Assembly (NCBI GenBank): GCA_038380795.1
Contig: CM076267.1
Coordinates: 22,453,501 to 22,517,500 of the forward strand
DNA from: Pyrocephalus nanus
Taxonomy: Eukaryota; Chordata; Aves; Passeriformes; Tyrannidae
Length of the DNA: 64,000 bases
Direction: 5' to 3'
Below the pieces are notes generated by a model, which was not told where the DNA came from, ran no database searches, and saw only the letters and a list, made by a program, of their open reading frames with translations. The position numbers and the translations under genes are program-made. Every line of letters begins with the position of its first letter. Position 1 is the stretch's first letter. Positions 48,961-62,089 of this stretch are shown here, in pieces.

Positions 48961-51900
48961 TCTTATAGTGAAGGACTTAGGACTGTTTACACCTGTTAAA
49001 GCTTTATTTTGATGCTTTGAGTTGTTCCTAACCCTCAAGCCAGCATTCTAGAAAGGAGTAAAAGTAACTGAGACTTCTATTGACCTCATTAGTCTTCAGT
49101 TAAGGTGCTCAGCAAGAGGTGTCCCATCTCTCTCATGACTTACTTCTGCTGATACCACACCACAGTGCTATCTTGGAGAGGCCCAAGTGGTTCAGTCACT
49201 TGCCACAGAGAAAGCTTATAGTGGAGGGGGAAAGAGCTCGCAAACAAGTGAGATAAATTCCAGTGAATACTAATGTTCACTGGAGAATATAAAATTCACA
49301 AATATTCATGTTTAATTGTAGTCTTGCCTTGCCACATTTTCTTGTCTTATGGGTAGTTAAGATCATGTCACAAAAAAAAGAAACCTCCAGCAGGATTTCA
49401 CACAAAACCATCGAATTTTTGTATAGCAGTACGTACACCTTGTCCTCTAATTTTTTTCTGCTATGATTATTTAGCAGAAAAAAGGTTTAAGAAGTTTAAT
49501 GGGAGAAAGTACAGCCCCTTTGAGATTCATAAATTGTTTCTGGTTTCTCTGTGAAGTCTCTGTCTTTGGCTAGTCACCCAGGGCACGACACTGGTTTTCC
49601 ATTTTTCAGATAATGATAATACAACTTATCTATTTTCAAGCACTATTGTGAGAATTCCTAATTGTTCAGAATTAGTTTTGCATCAGTGGGCTGAAGAAAG
49701 TATAAAAGAGGAAGATATTATGCTTAAAAAAAAAAAATCAGCCTTTTCTGCTTATTTCACTTAAATTACTGTATTTAGGTGGCTTCAGAAGAGAGATACT
49801 GTAATTAAAATACAAACAAAAAAAAAAAATCACAAAAAACACCCATTTCATAACTTAAACTCTCCGTAAGAGAAATGGGAAGAAATAGAGACATCATGGT
49901 TTTAGACAAATATTTTGATAATAAAGATAATAAAAGAAAAAATACTCCTCAATTACATTACATGCATGGAGAATTATTTGCATGTGTGAGGAAGAGCTAC
50001 TGACTTTGAAAAGCAACAGTAAGGATGATTCTCACACTCAGCCTCACAAAATAACTTAGTTCTTAATTTCCCTGAAATGTTTTGTATTCTTTAAGAGTTC
50101 TGCTTAAATTTGACTTTCCTGTTCTGGTTGGTTATTCTTTTGTACTGTATTACATGAAGGACAATGTGTCTTCAAAATGGTGAATACTCTGAACTACTCT
50201 TCTGACAGAAGCAGTAATCCTCACAAAAGCTGGAATTGTTCAGAACCTCACAATACAGCCTGGGCAGTCTTTTAGCAACACAACTGGTGCTTTGCTTTTC
50301 AACCTGGAAGACATGAACTCATGTCAGGGCATCTCAGACACCTGCTATTTCCATGCTGCTGACCCAGAAAAGGTCTTCAGGGACTACTAATGAAAAGGAT
50401 GGTGGGGGGACAGTGGAGGGTGTTAATGCATAAATTCTGAGAATGTGGTAGGACTAGATCAATATTAAGGGAAAAGCAGCCTAACAAAAAATCAAAATGC
50501 CAGTCTATTTTGTTTGGGTTTTTCAAGACCATGCCAAGGCACAGCACGGTGGCCTTTGGTCTTGCTTCAGTTGGGAAGGCAGTTGGATTTGGACCTAGAA
50601 GTACCAGCTAAGGAAATGGCCAGCCTGTCTTTGGAAGAAGTGAAGGGACAGAGACAAAAAAGGTTAGGTGGTCTCTCTTAGTACAGTACCGCTGTCTACT
50701 TCCCCAGATTCTCATTTGAATAAGAGTGACTGCTGAAAATGCCTTAATTTGCCACCCTTTTAATGGTAGGTTGTATTTTAATATAAATTTTGGGAAATTC
50801 GGATTCTGCTCAGAATGCTGAATTATCGTCTCAACTTAATTTGACCTTTCTAACAATCAGATTTTATACAGGTAAAATTATGAAATGACAAAAAACATAT
50901 ATGTATAATAGTAAAGAGACTATCAAATGCAAACAAAACAAAAAAATGATCATGTCCTTGTGACAGAATGATGTCTGATACCGAAACAAGGTCAGTCTCA
51001 GCTTTGTGTAATAAAAGAATTACAAAGTTAAATAATAAAATTCCAGACAGACCATGTAATACCTAGGTCAAAATAAATTTAAAAACTGTTTCATTTTCAT
51101 AAAAGGTTTGACACAACTAGATACATAAAACTTAACTTATGAGACATCTTTCCACCAAAGCAAGAAGAAAAAACACTTGCAAAAGAAGGCACTTGCAGCA
51201 ACCAGATTATCTTGCATCATCTGCTAGCCTGGAGCCAAATGTTTGACACTCCTCAGTGAGGACAGAGTACTATTTCAATCCATGCAATACCTTTCATTAA
51301 CCATTTTTCAGGTATACCTGGTGTATGTAGATCTAAGGGTAGAAAGAACCTCCTGCTGGAAAGCGATGCATTTGTAACACCACAGAGCACCTGCACACCA
51401 TCCTCCAGGCAGGTTGCATTTTTTTAAAGTGCTGTCAGATAGGTTGAGGGAGCTGGGGAGCACAAAAGAGACTGGGATCAGTTATAAATGTATACTAGCA
51501 GAGCAAGAATCTGGTGGAAGAAACCGTGAACTCCTTTGCAATCTGCTTTAATACTGGTTTAATAGTCAGAAGCAAAAAAAAAAAAAAATTATTTAAGCAA
51601 AGTTTAATACAAAGTTTATATTAAAGCTCTGTTTAAATAATAAAACTTTTCCTTCTGATTGTTAAAGCTATATGAAAGATTACTGAGAAACATTTCCATG
51701 CCCTTACATTGACCTCTCACCTGCCAGTGTCACAATGACTTTACTTTCCAGCAAGATGGCAACTATTAGCACTCAGCTGAAAAACACCAAGTGTAATGAA
51801 AAATGTGTGCTAGAATCACACAACATATGATAGTTTGTCCCACTGACAAAAACTTGTTTTTCTATTAATTATTTAAATATTGGCTTAAATGTGTTGATTT

Positions 51901-53270
51901 TGAGACCGTTTCTAATTTACTTTGAACCTTGAGTTGGATGACTTGACTGGCAGAATATCAAAGTTTCTTTTTGAAGCAGATGGAGGCTCATGCACAGAGG
52001 AATGTGCAATACTGGCCATAATATATCCCCTTAATTTCCTTAAGAAAAATACTTCAATTAAATAAACATAGAAAGTGTTTTCAGTAAGAGAGCAAGAGAG
52101 AAGACAGCAGCTTTAAATAATCCCTAGAAGCATCTTCTTGTGCCTGGCCACCAGCAAGAGTCACAAATAACACCTCCCATCAGAAAGCAGTGAGAACAAA
52201 CCATGCTAGGTACCAGACAGTTCTGTGCTACATGTTTCATGGGTGTTTTACTTCTGCTGGCTGTAGCTTGGTCCCATTTATGGGATGCCCATTGAGCAGG
52301 AAGTTACCATCTAAGTTAGCTCAGCTGAAATGAATACAGGTGTGTTTCTTAGGTTAGTCTACCAAGTGAAGCAAAGTGCTAAAAGCCAGAAATATTCTCT
52401 GCAGAAGCCTACTAAACTGCAACTCTAAGGTAGACATGCCCATAATAACTAATCAAATTAATTTTTCTCCTCCATCAAATGAATCTCAACATGTATCCAC
52501 CACCTCATGTAGAAACATAGGGTTTAAATGACTGTCAGGCTGTAGCCATCTGACCATCCAGGTGAGCTTCTTCACCTCTATGAATTGTTCAATCAGTTAT
52601 CCAGGCTACCACTCAGAGAAAGAGTAGAGCCAGCTAATTATGTCCCAAGCCCTTGTTTATCCACCCACAACCTTAGCTCACATGTATCATCTGAGAATTA
52701 TGTTATACTGAAGCATTTCTTTCCACATTGATATATCCCTGCCTCCAATGTCTCAGGTTAAATGAGATAAAGTTGTGACTTGATTTCATTTCTATTCATG
52801 GTATCAATGAGTTCTGCACTTAAACAGTTCAGTCCGAGTAGCTCTGCTCAGCATTCACACTAAAACACATGCCAAAAACGTGGACCAAGGATGACAAAAA
52901 ATTGAACAAAAACTAATAGAAACTTCATACCTCAGGAAAATGAATTAATATATATATCTAGTGTGCCAGACAAGAGGCAACTTAGTTACGTTATCTAAAG
53001 TAACACCACTGAAAACAATAAAAACTACTGCAGAATACTTCACTAAGTAGAGGAACACAAAGTAGGATCTGAAAGCACAAGCAATGATATGTCTAAAATG
53101 CAATCAAATGGAGGCACTCTTAGCTAGCTTTAAACTCGTTAAGCTTGGATATTGGCAGCACAGCCAGAGTAGAAGGGTGCTTATCCTGGAGTAATATCAG
53201 CTCCATCAATAGATGGTGTATTTACCCAGTTTTGTGATGGGTCACGTAATTCACACCCAGCACTAAGCTG
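48961..53270. other. Intergenic sequence, no supported gene
   Basis: 4.3 kb of AT-rich sequence with several A-runs of nine or more (for example near 49730, 49820 and 51580). Nothing else can be named. Confidence 0.6.
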
Positions 53271-53755
53271 TAGGAGCTACACCCTTGGTTTGTTTAAATG
53301 CCATCAGAGTGTGACTATATGAGTTGCAGGCAGGGCAGAGGAGGTACTGTTCCATGCCTTGACTCTAAGGAGGGTGAGGAGTGGGAGGATGCTGTTTGTG
53401 TTTGCATTTATGTAGCTCTAATGAGTCACTCTGCATGTCCAGTGAGAGACACATTGCAACATGTTGACTCAGGGCCAGTTATAATGAGACTGTAAAGGGC
53501 TATAATCAGAGGATTTGCTAATGAGTTTGGGTTATTTTGTCCCTGACAGATCTTTTTGTAGGCCGAGTGCTCATACTGTTGGCAAGGCAGGATAGATCAA
53601 AATATTTTTTCTATAATTAATAGCTAAACCCAGGGCATTATCTCAGTTGACTGCAGTAGTTACCTGCTTTTCCACTGACTGCTTGTTCCCTGGTTTCTTT
53701 ACATGTAGAAGGGCAGCTGTACTAGACTCGGAGCAGGCGAGGCTTTGGAGGGGTG

Positions 53756-53808
53756 AAACAACAAACCAAACCAAATCACAACAACAACAACAACAACAAA
53801 ACAAACAT
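53756..53808 (+). repeat. (CAA)n microsatellite
   Basis: CAACAAACCAAACCAAATCA leads into about eight ACA units, then AAACAAAC. It is a simple repeat with an imperfect leading edge. Confidence 0.9.
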
Positions 53809-53901
53809 GTTTTTAGTCATCTGGTTAGTGTGACCGTGACCAGTGAGGGTGTTACTATGTCAGAGGGGTGAAAGAAAAGGAGTGGAGTTCAAGACCAAAC
53901 A

Positions 53902-53953
53902 CAGTATGTGATCCAAACAGAGTATGTGATCCAAACAGTATGTGATCCAAACA
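53902..53953 (+). repeat. Short tandem repeat, three copies
   Basis: The unit CAGTATGTGATCCAAA occurs three times in a row; the middle copy has a two-base insertion (CAGAG for CAG). The near-identity of copies suggests recent slippage. Confidence 0.9.
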
Positions 53954-53959
53954 AAAGCA

Positions 53960-56900
53960 GAGTATACCTTTTGCAGTTCTTGCACAAATTCCTTCAGTAC
54001 TGCAGTTACCATTACCACAGGTACTTCATCTAACACTCCCTGTCAGGCAGTGGGTCATATAAGTCATAAAACTTACCTCTAGCATCTCAGAAATTGTGTT
54101 TGCTGACAACATGCTTGATTAGGATCCCTAATGTGAGCCAGAGGTGAAGGCAGTGCACCATTCAGCAGCTCAGCAAACTAAATGACACCCACCTGCTGCA
54201 GAAGGACTCCATGACATATCCCACCTGCCTTACTTCTCTGGCGTACAACCACTCTTCCTAATTTCATTCTTCAGCAGTATCATCTCTGCCTGGTCTTAAA
54301 ATCAGCTGTTCTCAGATAGATGGTGAATATTTGTCAAACTGAACTCAAATAAGAACTCTTGCTTTAATTGATCATTATTTTCAACTTGTGATAGGAATAC
54401 TTTTTCTGGTAAGTTGGGTAATGAAATAGAAATTTTACAGGAGCTCTTTCACTACCCGGGTCTAGTCCTTGCCTTCCAGACTGAAAATTTCAAAAAGGAG
54501 ATAACCTATGGAGGTCTTTTAGAAAAGAGAAATAACATTCCAAATCCTTGGGGAAATCTCTTCAAAATGTGCTGTAACTTTTATGCGAGACCAGAATGAC
54601 TACACAAATGTTGTGAAATTTATCAAAGATAGGGAAGAAAATCTTGAAAAATTTTAGCACTCAAACTAGATCATTATCGATAACCACTTTCATGCACTTA
54701 GCACTCAGATGAAATATAAGGATCATAACACGGAAAAGCTCCCTGCTGAGATATGCACACTGCTCTGCAAGAGAAAAAGAACATTTTATTCTTCAGTAGT
54801 TTGACAACAGGCTAATAGTTTAGCTGAGCAAAAGAATATTCATATACTGTAGTTCCTATAGGACAGGAAGGATTTTTACCTGGAAAATTGCCAGTAGCAG
54901 TCTAAGGTAATCCTAGAAGGACATTGTCCAGAGGTCCATCAGAAGAAAACTACTAGGAGATGATATAGAAGATAGGGAGACAGAGGCAGGTGGAGATGGA
55001 GATAAAATTATTCAAAAAACTGGCTCCTAAAAAGTCACGGTCTGACCAAAAATGAACTGTGGAACTTACATGTGTAATCAGGCATTCAAGCAGGAGATCC
55101 ATCATTCAAGGATTCTCAAATGCATCTGAAAAAATAAATTGATTTTTTTCATTTACAAATTAATTACACAGACCTATCTGCACAGCAATGTATTTTTTCT
55201 TCACAAATGTAAAAAATATTTGATAAATTAATATGTGAAATGGGATTAAGTTAATGAAAATTAACTAAAACTTAATTTGAGAAGAAAAAATATTTAGTTA
55301 CAAAACAAGATATAGAAAGTGCTTTTACAGAATATGAAAAGGCACTGTGACATTATAGAACATGGTGTGCCACTCACCAGAATAAAAACTATCACACTCC
55401 GTTTTATGATCTGAATTGTGCCAGGTTCTAATGTGCACGGACAAAAAATTTTGGATTCCACCTTTTTAATAAGAAGCATGCCAAATATGTTAATCTCAGG
55501 TTGGTTTGGGATATGGCCTTTGCACAGCAACTGAGATTCTTCAAAGAGAAGCTCTGCAGACTACAGAATCGTGCTCCTGGTCTCCTGAGGAATAGGCAGA
55601 GTTAAATACTAGATAAAAACCCAAGAAAGAGAAATTGATATGACAAAGTGCTGCTACCCTTGGAGCAAGATATAGCAATACATAAGGTCAAGTAGATACT
55701 AGATCTCAGCTACATTATTTGTGATTGCAACAATCATAAATAGGATAGGAGAAATGGTGAAATATATATATCTGTCTTTCTGATGCAGCATAAAACTGAC
55801 ATCTTGCCCATTTCTCGACATTAAAGATTCTGCTGCTAAGTCTGTGTTGTATTTTTTTCAGAGAAAAGGTCTATTTTTCATGGGGCAAAATTTCATGAAG
55901 TAACACTGCCTTTCATAAACAGTTGCTTTAAGAGGCATTGTCAACAAAATAATACTTTATAAGGCACTAGAAATGATTCACTGCACATCTGAAAAACAAC
56001 TTTTATTCACTTTTATCTTATGAAAATATTGCTTCTTTCTGTGAAGTTGAGTGGCTGCAAATGTAGGTCAGGAATCCTTTACTCTACTTTTTCCCTTCTC
56101 ATTCACATTTCTGACTGGATTAGTCTCCTTTCAATGGTTTAGGGGTCTGCCGTGACAAACAGACCACAAAGATCAGCAGGGACAAGATGAACAAAAATAG
56201 GACCCTCTCTCCTTAAAGAAAATTATATTTTCTCTCTAAGACGTCACTTCAAACCAAACTATCTCCTCCATTCTCACCCATTCTTTTAAACTTACCTCAT
56301 ACAAATTCCCAGTATATCTGCATATCCATATATATGTTTAGGTAATGGGTCATAGGTAACTCAGTAAAGACAATAAAATTAAGCACACAGATGTATGCTC
56401 AGAGCAGACACAAAAATGGAAGACCTCATTCACTTCCCCACTTTGCTATGTCTGAAGCTGATAATTAACTTATTGATAATATTCTCCTCTCTCAAGAATT
56501 TTCCATACATGTCTAGGAAGTGGTAAACTGGCAGAAATGTGAACTTCATAGTTCTGACAGAATTTTTTTTTAAGTAACCAACCCATGAGAGTAATGAAAG
56601 CGTTACAGTCTTTCGAATGGTTGTTGCCCAAACCCCAGGAGTTGGACAAACCCCAAGAGTTGGAATGACAGCTCTGATGCAATTTCTGTTTTCCAGATCT
56701 TAAATCTGAATGGACAAAATGATCTCTGGGTTACGTTTGAAATAGTTGAGTAGTGTGACTGGGGACTGATCAGCACTGAAGCGTAGTCAAAATTATATCT
56801 GGAAGACACTGAAACTAATGCAATGTGCCTGTTGATCTGTGTGAAGACTATGCCACACAATTCAATTAGTCCCTTGACCATGTTTCCTTCTCATATTCAG

Positions 56901-57820
56901 ATGAGCTTTGGGACCTTTATGCTTCATTCTGGAAATGTCTTGTTTCTTCCCAAATGATAATCACACTTTCTTCTAGATTTCATATTTCCCTGGTTATGGG
57001 CAGTAAAACAAATCTCATGGAACATAAAAAGCAATCCCTCTGACCAAAAACCAGATAAATCAACCTGATATATATTCAGAGTATCCCAACAGAGGACAAA
57101 AAGATGGATTAATAAACTGTCATCAAAGATGGGATTGCTCTGTCATGCAAGACCCTCAGCATGCTTTTTGGCGAACTGTGAATTGTGTCAGCCTACATCT
57201 TCCTTGAACACCTTAGCAGAACCACAAACATGTAACTATAGATCTACAAATGGGTGTCCCCAAACTGAATAGTTTGTGTCATGACTAGTGGACTTAAATC
57301 CCTCACGTCCTTTTAGATCTGTTGTTTATTAGGACTTGTTCCTGCCAGGTTCCCAATGCAAAGCCCATAGTGAAATAAGTACACCTTCAGCAAACTGAAA
57401 TGATAGATCATGCTTTGCTCATTTGTATTAAAAAGAGCATCCAGGTGTCTCAAAACTGTAAAATCTGTATCTAACAAGCCTATGAAAAGTGTTATTACTT
57501 CAAGTCTTCTGTTCTTTCCTCTGACCTGGGTGGCTCATCCACAGGTCCTATCTTCTCTTTAAGCCCAGACAGATTTCTGGGAAGAGGCTGAAAGTGACCA
57601 GTTTAAAAGTAATTTTACTTTTTTTGATGAAACAAACTGTTAAATCATACAACCCAGTTGCAGGCACGTAGGTCTGATCAAATCCTAGAGACTTCACTGA
57701 AACTTATATCAGGCTCAGGAGGACTATTTGGGACAATTGTAAGGTCTAAGCTCTGATAATCAGCAGGAAGTGTGACTTCCCTGCAGTCTGCAACTGCATT
57801 GGGGGAAGGGGATGAGCAAG
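53960..57820. other. Intergenic sequence, no supported gene
   Basis: 3.9 kb with no named element and no convincing exon on either strand. Confidence 0.6.
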
Positions 57821-57822
57821 AC

Positions 57823-58509
57823 CTAACATGAACAGAAGGAGTCAGAGTTGGTGGAAATATCCACCAACAGAGAGGGATCTCTGTCCCTTACAACAGATTC
57901 ACTTCTTGATCTAACAACTGAATCTGGGTGTTCTTCTCCTGATATTAAATCACTGTAGGTATGCCAGCCCCGGATGGCATTATATATGTCACTTCCCCCT
58001 GCTTGTGGCCTTAACAGGTCCACCCAGCATGGCTCCAGGTATTGGTGGGAGATATGTGGGGAAAGGATTGACCATTTGCTGATTCTTTAATCCAGGAAAC
58101 CAGATGAAAAAAGCTGTTTCAAAAGGAAGTTATGATTGAAAAGTCGAGCATTTGGAACTTGGGAACTGACAGTTTTAGTGTGATTTATGCAGCCTTGTCT
58201 CTCCTTGCTCCACGAGCTGTGATTGCACTATGATGCAGTCATGGAGGATAAAATCCTAATCTCTGTTGCTGCATGAATGGCTGAACTCATCCAGGGCAGA
58301 AACGAGTTCCCCTGAAAGAGACCAGGGCTGTAAAGGGAAAGTCTGATATTGGTGAAACCCCAGCCATTTGCCAGAGGATTTAAATTATTCTGAAAATTCT
58401 TTGTTGAAGCAAAGGAAAGAAGAGTCTCATAGAATAGATGAATGCTTCCTTGATTCATATAACTGAACCTCTGTCTTGCTACAGAACTACCATACAATGC
58501 TAAGCACTA
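57823..58509 (-). pseudogene. Possible decayed coding remnant, family unknown
   Basis: A single minus-strand frame spans about 229 codons with only two internal stops: TAG just below 58230 and TAA near 58104. The last part has a polar, protein-like composition (SVVRSRSESVVRDRDPSLLV). I recognise no domain. Chance is a real alternative: across six frames of 64 kb a run like this is not surprising, and no start, splice site or flanking repeat supports a gene. Confidence 0.2.
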
Positions 58510-58829
58510 CTTTTAAATCCAGTTTTTTGTAATTGCTTACAAGCTCTATTTTCCATATTATGGTTTTCAAATCACATTCAAAATTTTGTTTTGCAAAGCA
58601 ATGAGCAAAAAACATTGTTAACAACACTAAAAGTATCAGCTCAGTATCCTCCATGGGACATACAAAATTAATGCAGATTTTGTGTGTCTTCTGATCTTGG
58701 GGATCACAGTGATAAAATGGAGTTAATCCTTACTTTATAGAATCGTTTAGAGCATTACTTTGTTAATGTTTGTGAGGTAGCAGCAATGGGAATGAGAAGA
58801 ACCATAAGCAGTTTGATCAGAAAATTACC

Positions 58830-59020
58830 AAATCTATATTTAACCCGGAGTCAGAATCTTGCATGAGAATTGCTGAGAGCCCTACCTGGGCCAGGTAAGT
58901 GCTCAGGCTTAATTAGCTGATCAGTGAGTGAACACCAGCTCCGTACTGGGACAAGACAAGCTGACAGTAAATGCACTCAATTTATAATGCAAAGCTCAGT
59001 TTTAGTGTTTCCTAACTTTC
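58830..59020. promoter_or_regulatory. Candidate conserved noncoding element with homeodomain site
   Basis: This stretch contains TTAATTAGCTGATCAG (58909-58924), a TAATTA homeodomain core joined to a partly palindromic CTGATCAG, and a TTTATAATG motif near 58981. It has no repeat character. The position within the inferred LNPK-EVX2 interval makes it a plausible HOXD-landscape element, but conservation could not be tested. Confidence 0.2.
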
Positions 59021-60179
59021 CAGGTTGTTTATAACCTCCTTTCATTTATAGTACACTACAGCTTAAAAAATTGCTGGTTCTCATTATCTGGTCAATGCTT
59101 CAGTTTTGCTGATGGAAGGCCAAGAGGTTTTTTCAGCATTTTCTTAATAAAGTAAACGTGATCAGGAATTTCTCTCGAATATTTAAAATCCTAGTGTTCC
59201 AAAGAGCATTTCAGAATGGTTTTTTTAAATGCTCTGAAAATCTGAAGTACTGAAGTAGTTAAAAACCCTGTCAGAAAATTAAGATTGCCTGAAGGGCTAT
59301 GCTCTGGATCTCTGATAGCAGAAATGAATTCCAGACTGCTTCTCCACCTGTGTTAGTATTTTGTATGGAAAAATAAACTGCTTGCAAAAATGTATAGGGA
59401 AGCAGGAAATCTGGAGTCTAAAATATGGCAACATACACAGACCCTTGCTTTATAATTGTGTGCACTGTAGACCATCTGTCTAGCAGTTAAACACACTCCC
59501 ATTTAAATGAGTAAGTACATTTAATGGACGAAATATTAAGATCACTGAGGGTGAAGTTTTTTATTTGCAGTGTGCAAATGCCAGAGTGGAACCACTTGTA
59601 CATTCTCAATACTACACACCTTTAAAATAACTAAGAAAAATTACTACTTACCTGCTGCATACCAAAAACTGGATCCTTTTAAGCGAATCATTACAAACTG
59701 GAATAGATTGAATTGAAAGCCTGATGGTCTCGTGGCCTCCATTCCAGAAGTATAAATCAGGCTGCAGCTCAGCTACTGCTGTTTTGAACTCTTTAAATAC
59801 ACAGAAAGTGAAAAATACTGGGAGGAATGGTTTAATGACTTTACTTGAAGTATTCTTAGTCATTTCAATCATCTTTTAAATAAGTCAGGACTGGAGAGAT
59901 CTTTCCTAAACACCTTAACTAATAAGTTGTCAATGTTTAAACAACAATTGCTGTTCAAAAGTGAAAATTAGCTGATATGATCAAGCCATATGGCTAATAT
60001 AATTGATTTGCTGGGATTTTTTTTAAATTATGAAAACAAAGCTAGAGCAGCAACATAACGTAATTTGCAAATTTAACTAGAGGTGATGTGTTCTATTTAG
60101 TTCTACAACAAATAACGTCTTCCTGGTGTTTTAAATTAAGTATAATGAGGGAAGGACTGCGTTGGGTCCTAAATAGCTC

Positions 60180-60420
60180 TGACCCGGGAAAACGGATTTC
60201 AAAAGGCTCCGGGCAGCAAAGTCACTGGCTCTTGACCAGAGGGAGCGTTGATAATGGGGGCTGAGGAGAGACCTGGGTTTGAGGAGCAGGCTGGGTGCCC
60301 CCGGGGCCGCGGCGAGGCCAGTGCCAACTCCCGCCCTGTCCGGGCCCCGCGGGAACCCTCGGGTGGTGTCTCGGCTCTTTGAAAGTGGGTGATTCCCGAG
60401 AGGGGCGAAGCTGTGGTCAC
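60180..60420. promoter_or_regulatory. CpG-rich patch without a gene
   Basis: About 240 bases of raised GC and CpG (for example CCCCGGGGCCGCGGCGAGGC) inside otherwise AT-rich DNA. It marks the start of a CpG-enriched 4 kb that continues to the right edge. No exon is recognisable. Confidence 0.4.
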
Positions 60421-61431
60421 GAAGAGTTACCCAAAAGGCTCAGGATCGGGTTTCTGAGCTCTTTCTCAATTACTCCCGAAACTTAGATTCGATCCGTAGT
60501 TTTTAAGACTGGCTCACTGTCAAAGCAAACCAATATTTCGCCTTCTGGTTGACTCGCAGTCAGCAAAACAGACGAAAGCCGTAATAAATCTGCACTGGAG
60601 AATGTATTTGTTTGTGTTTCTCTACTCTGAAGTTTTTCAGAGCCTTTCTTAGTTGCTTTGCGGGTGCGTTTTGTCCTCTGCCTTGATTACTGCTGCGTGG
60701 AGGTTTCTCCATATCGGCTGAGAACGGCAATTTTAAGTCTGGACTAGCAAAGGAATGGAAGTTTGGGAAAGGAAAGCTTTGTTTTTCTGACAAGTTCAGT
60801 AGGCTGCAAAAATGGTGTGGAGAAGAAGTCCTACCTACTGACTGGTGTATTCGGTGGGGAGCTTTACCCGGCTCAGAAACACACCACCAAGCACCCTGGA
60901 GATGTCTTTGCTCTACAGCAAATATCCCGAAACGATTTTACGCTTAGAATCGGTTTGCTTATTTTCTCGTACAAAACTGATCTGGTCCTGATGACCACCT
61001 CTCGCTGGAGGATGATGCCGCGAGAAGCTGAATGTAAAAGCCTGATTTTGCGTAGTCTGGAAAATACAGACAGGGCTTAACTGATCACTCTTCTGAAATT
61101 CTCTCCCGCCGCTAATAAGTGGAAGTCTCATTAAGGTGCTCCGAATGGAGTTTTAATAATGTGCTAATAATAGCTGGCCACTGGTTAGAAAAGAAGGGCT
61201 TTGAACCAGCTGGTGCGTTTGGAAGAAACGCACCATCTTATCCATCCCGGTGCGGGGTGTGGGAAGGGCGGGCAGGCTGCTCGCGGAGGGGTCGGGCAGG
61301 AGCCTGTCTCCCATGGGACACGGGAGGGAGGCAGCTGCGGCGCCTGGCACCCCGGGCTCACAGTCACGGGTGGGGGGACAGGGACGGGCACTCCTGCCTG
61401 CTGTGTTACACACCGGGAAGGCCGCAGAGAT

Positions 61432-61520
<89 letters not shown>
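61432..61520 (+). repeat. (TAGA)22 tetranucleotide microsatellite
   Basis: An uninterrupted TAGA/GATA array of 89 bases begins after GCAGAGAT and ends at AAAAATAAAATAATAA. Perfect arrays of this length are normally highly polymorphic, and the copy number in an assembly may be collapsed. Confidence 0.98.
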
Positions 61521-61522
<2 letters not shown>

Positions 61523-62089
61523 AAATAAAATAATAATTTAAAAAAAAAGGTCCTTCAAAATGGAATCTGTCCTTCACACCATTTTATAAAGAAAACAACA
61601 ATGATGATGTTAGGTTGTTTTCTCCCCTCATGAGAGTCGTTCTGGGTGACAGTAGAAATGAGTGGGAGATCCGGGTCTCTCTTGCCTCTGCGGGCACACG
61701 AGGACTCACTTCAAATGGCACCACAAGCCCCCGGGACCGGCGTCTGGCGATCATGAGAACCTTAGCAGGGATGATGGTCTTTAGCTGAAAAGATCATCCA
61801 TGATTAACGATTTATCAGGAATTCAGCTCCACTCGCTCGGACCCAACGGACCGCACAAGGCCTTTAGAGATTGCTTTTCTACTTGTAAAACTGACTTCCC
61901 TACTGCATTTCCTTGGCTCGTTACTATTATTACCTGGGTCTAAATTTCTCTTTTTAAACAGTGTAATCTTTCTTCAGTTGTGCACCCTGGAGTAAAAACC
62001 AGGGCATCATTTTCACATCAAAGAACTGTCAGCTCCCCGGTATGAATTGCTGCCCCTCACACCCTCTCTAAAACACTATCCTTGACATC

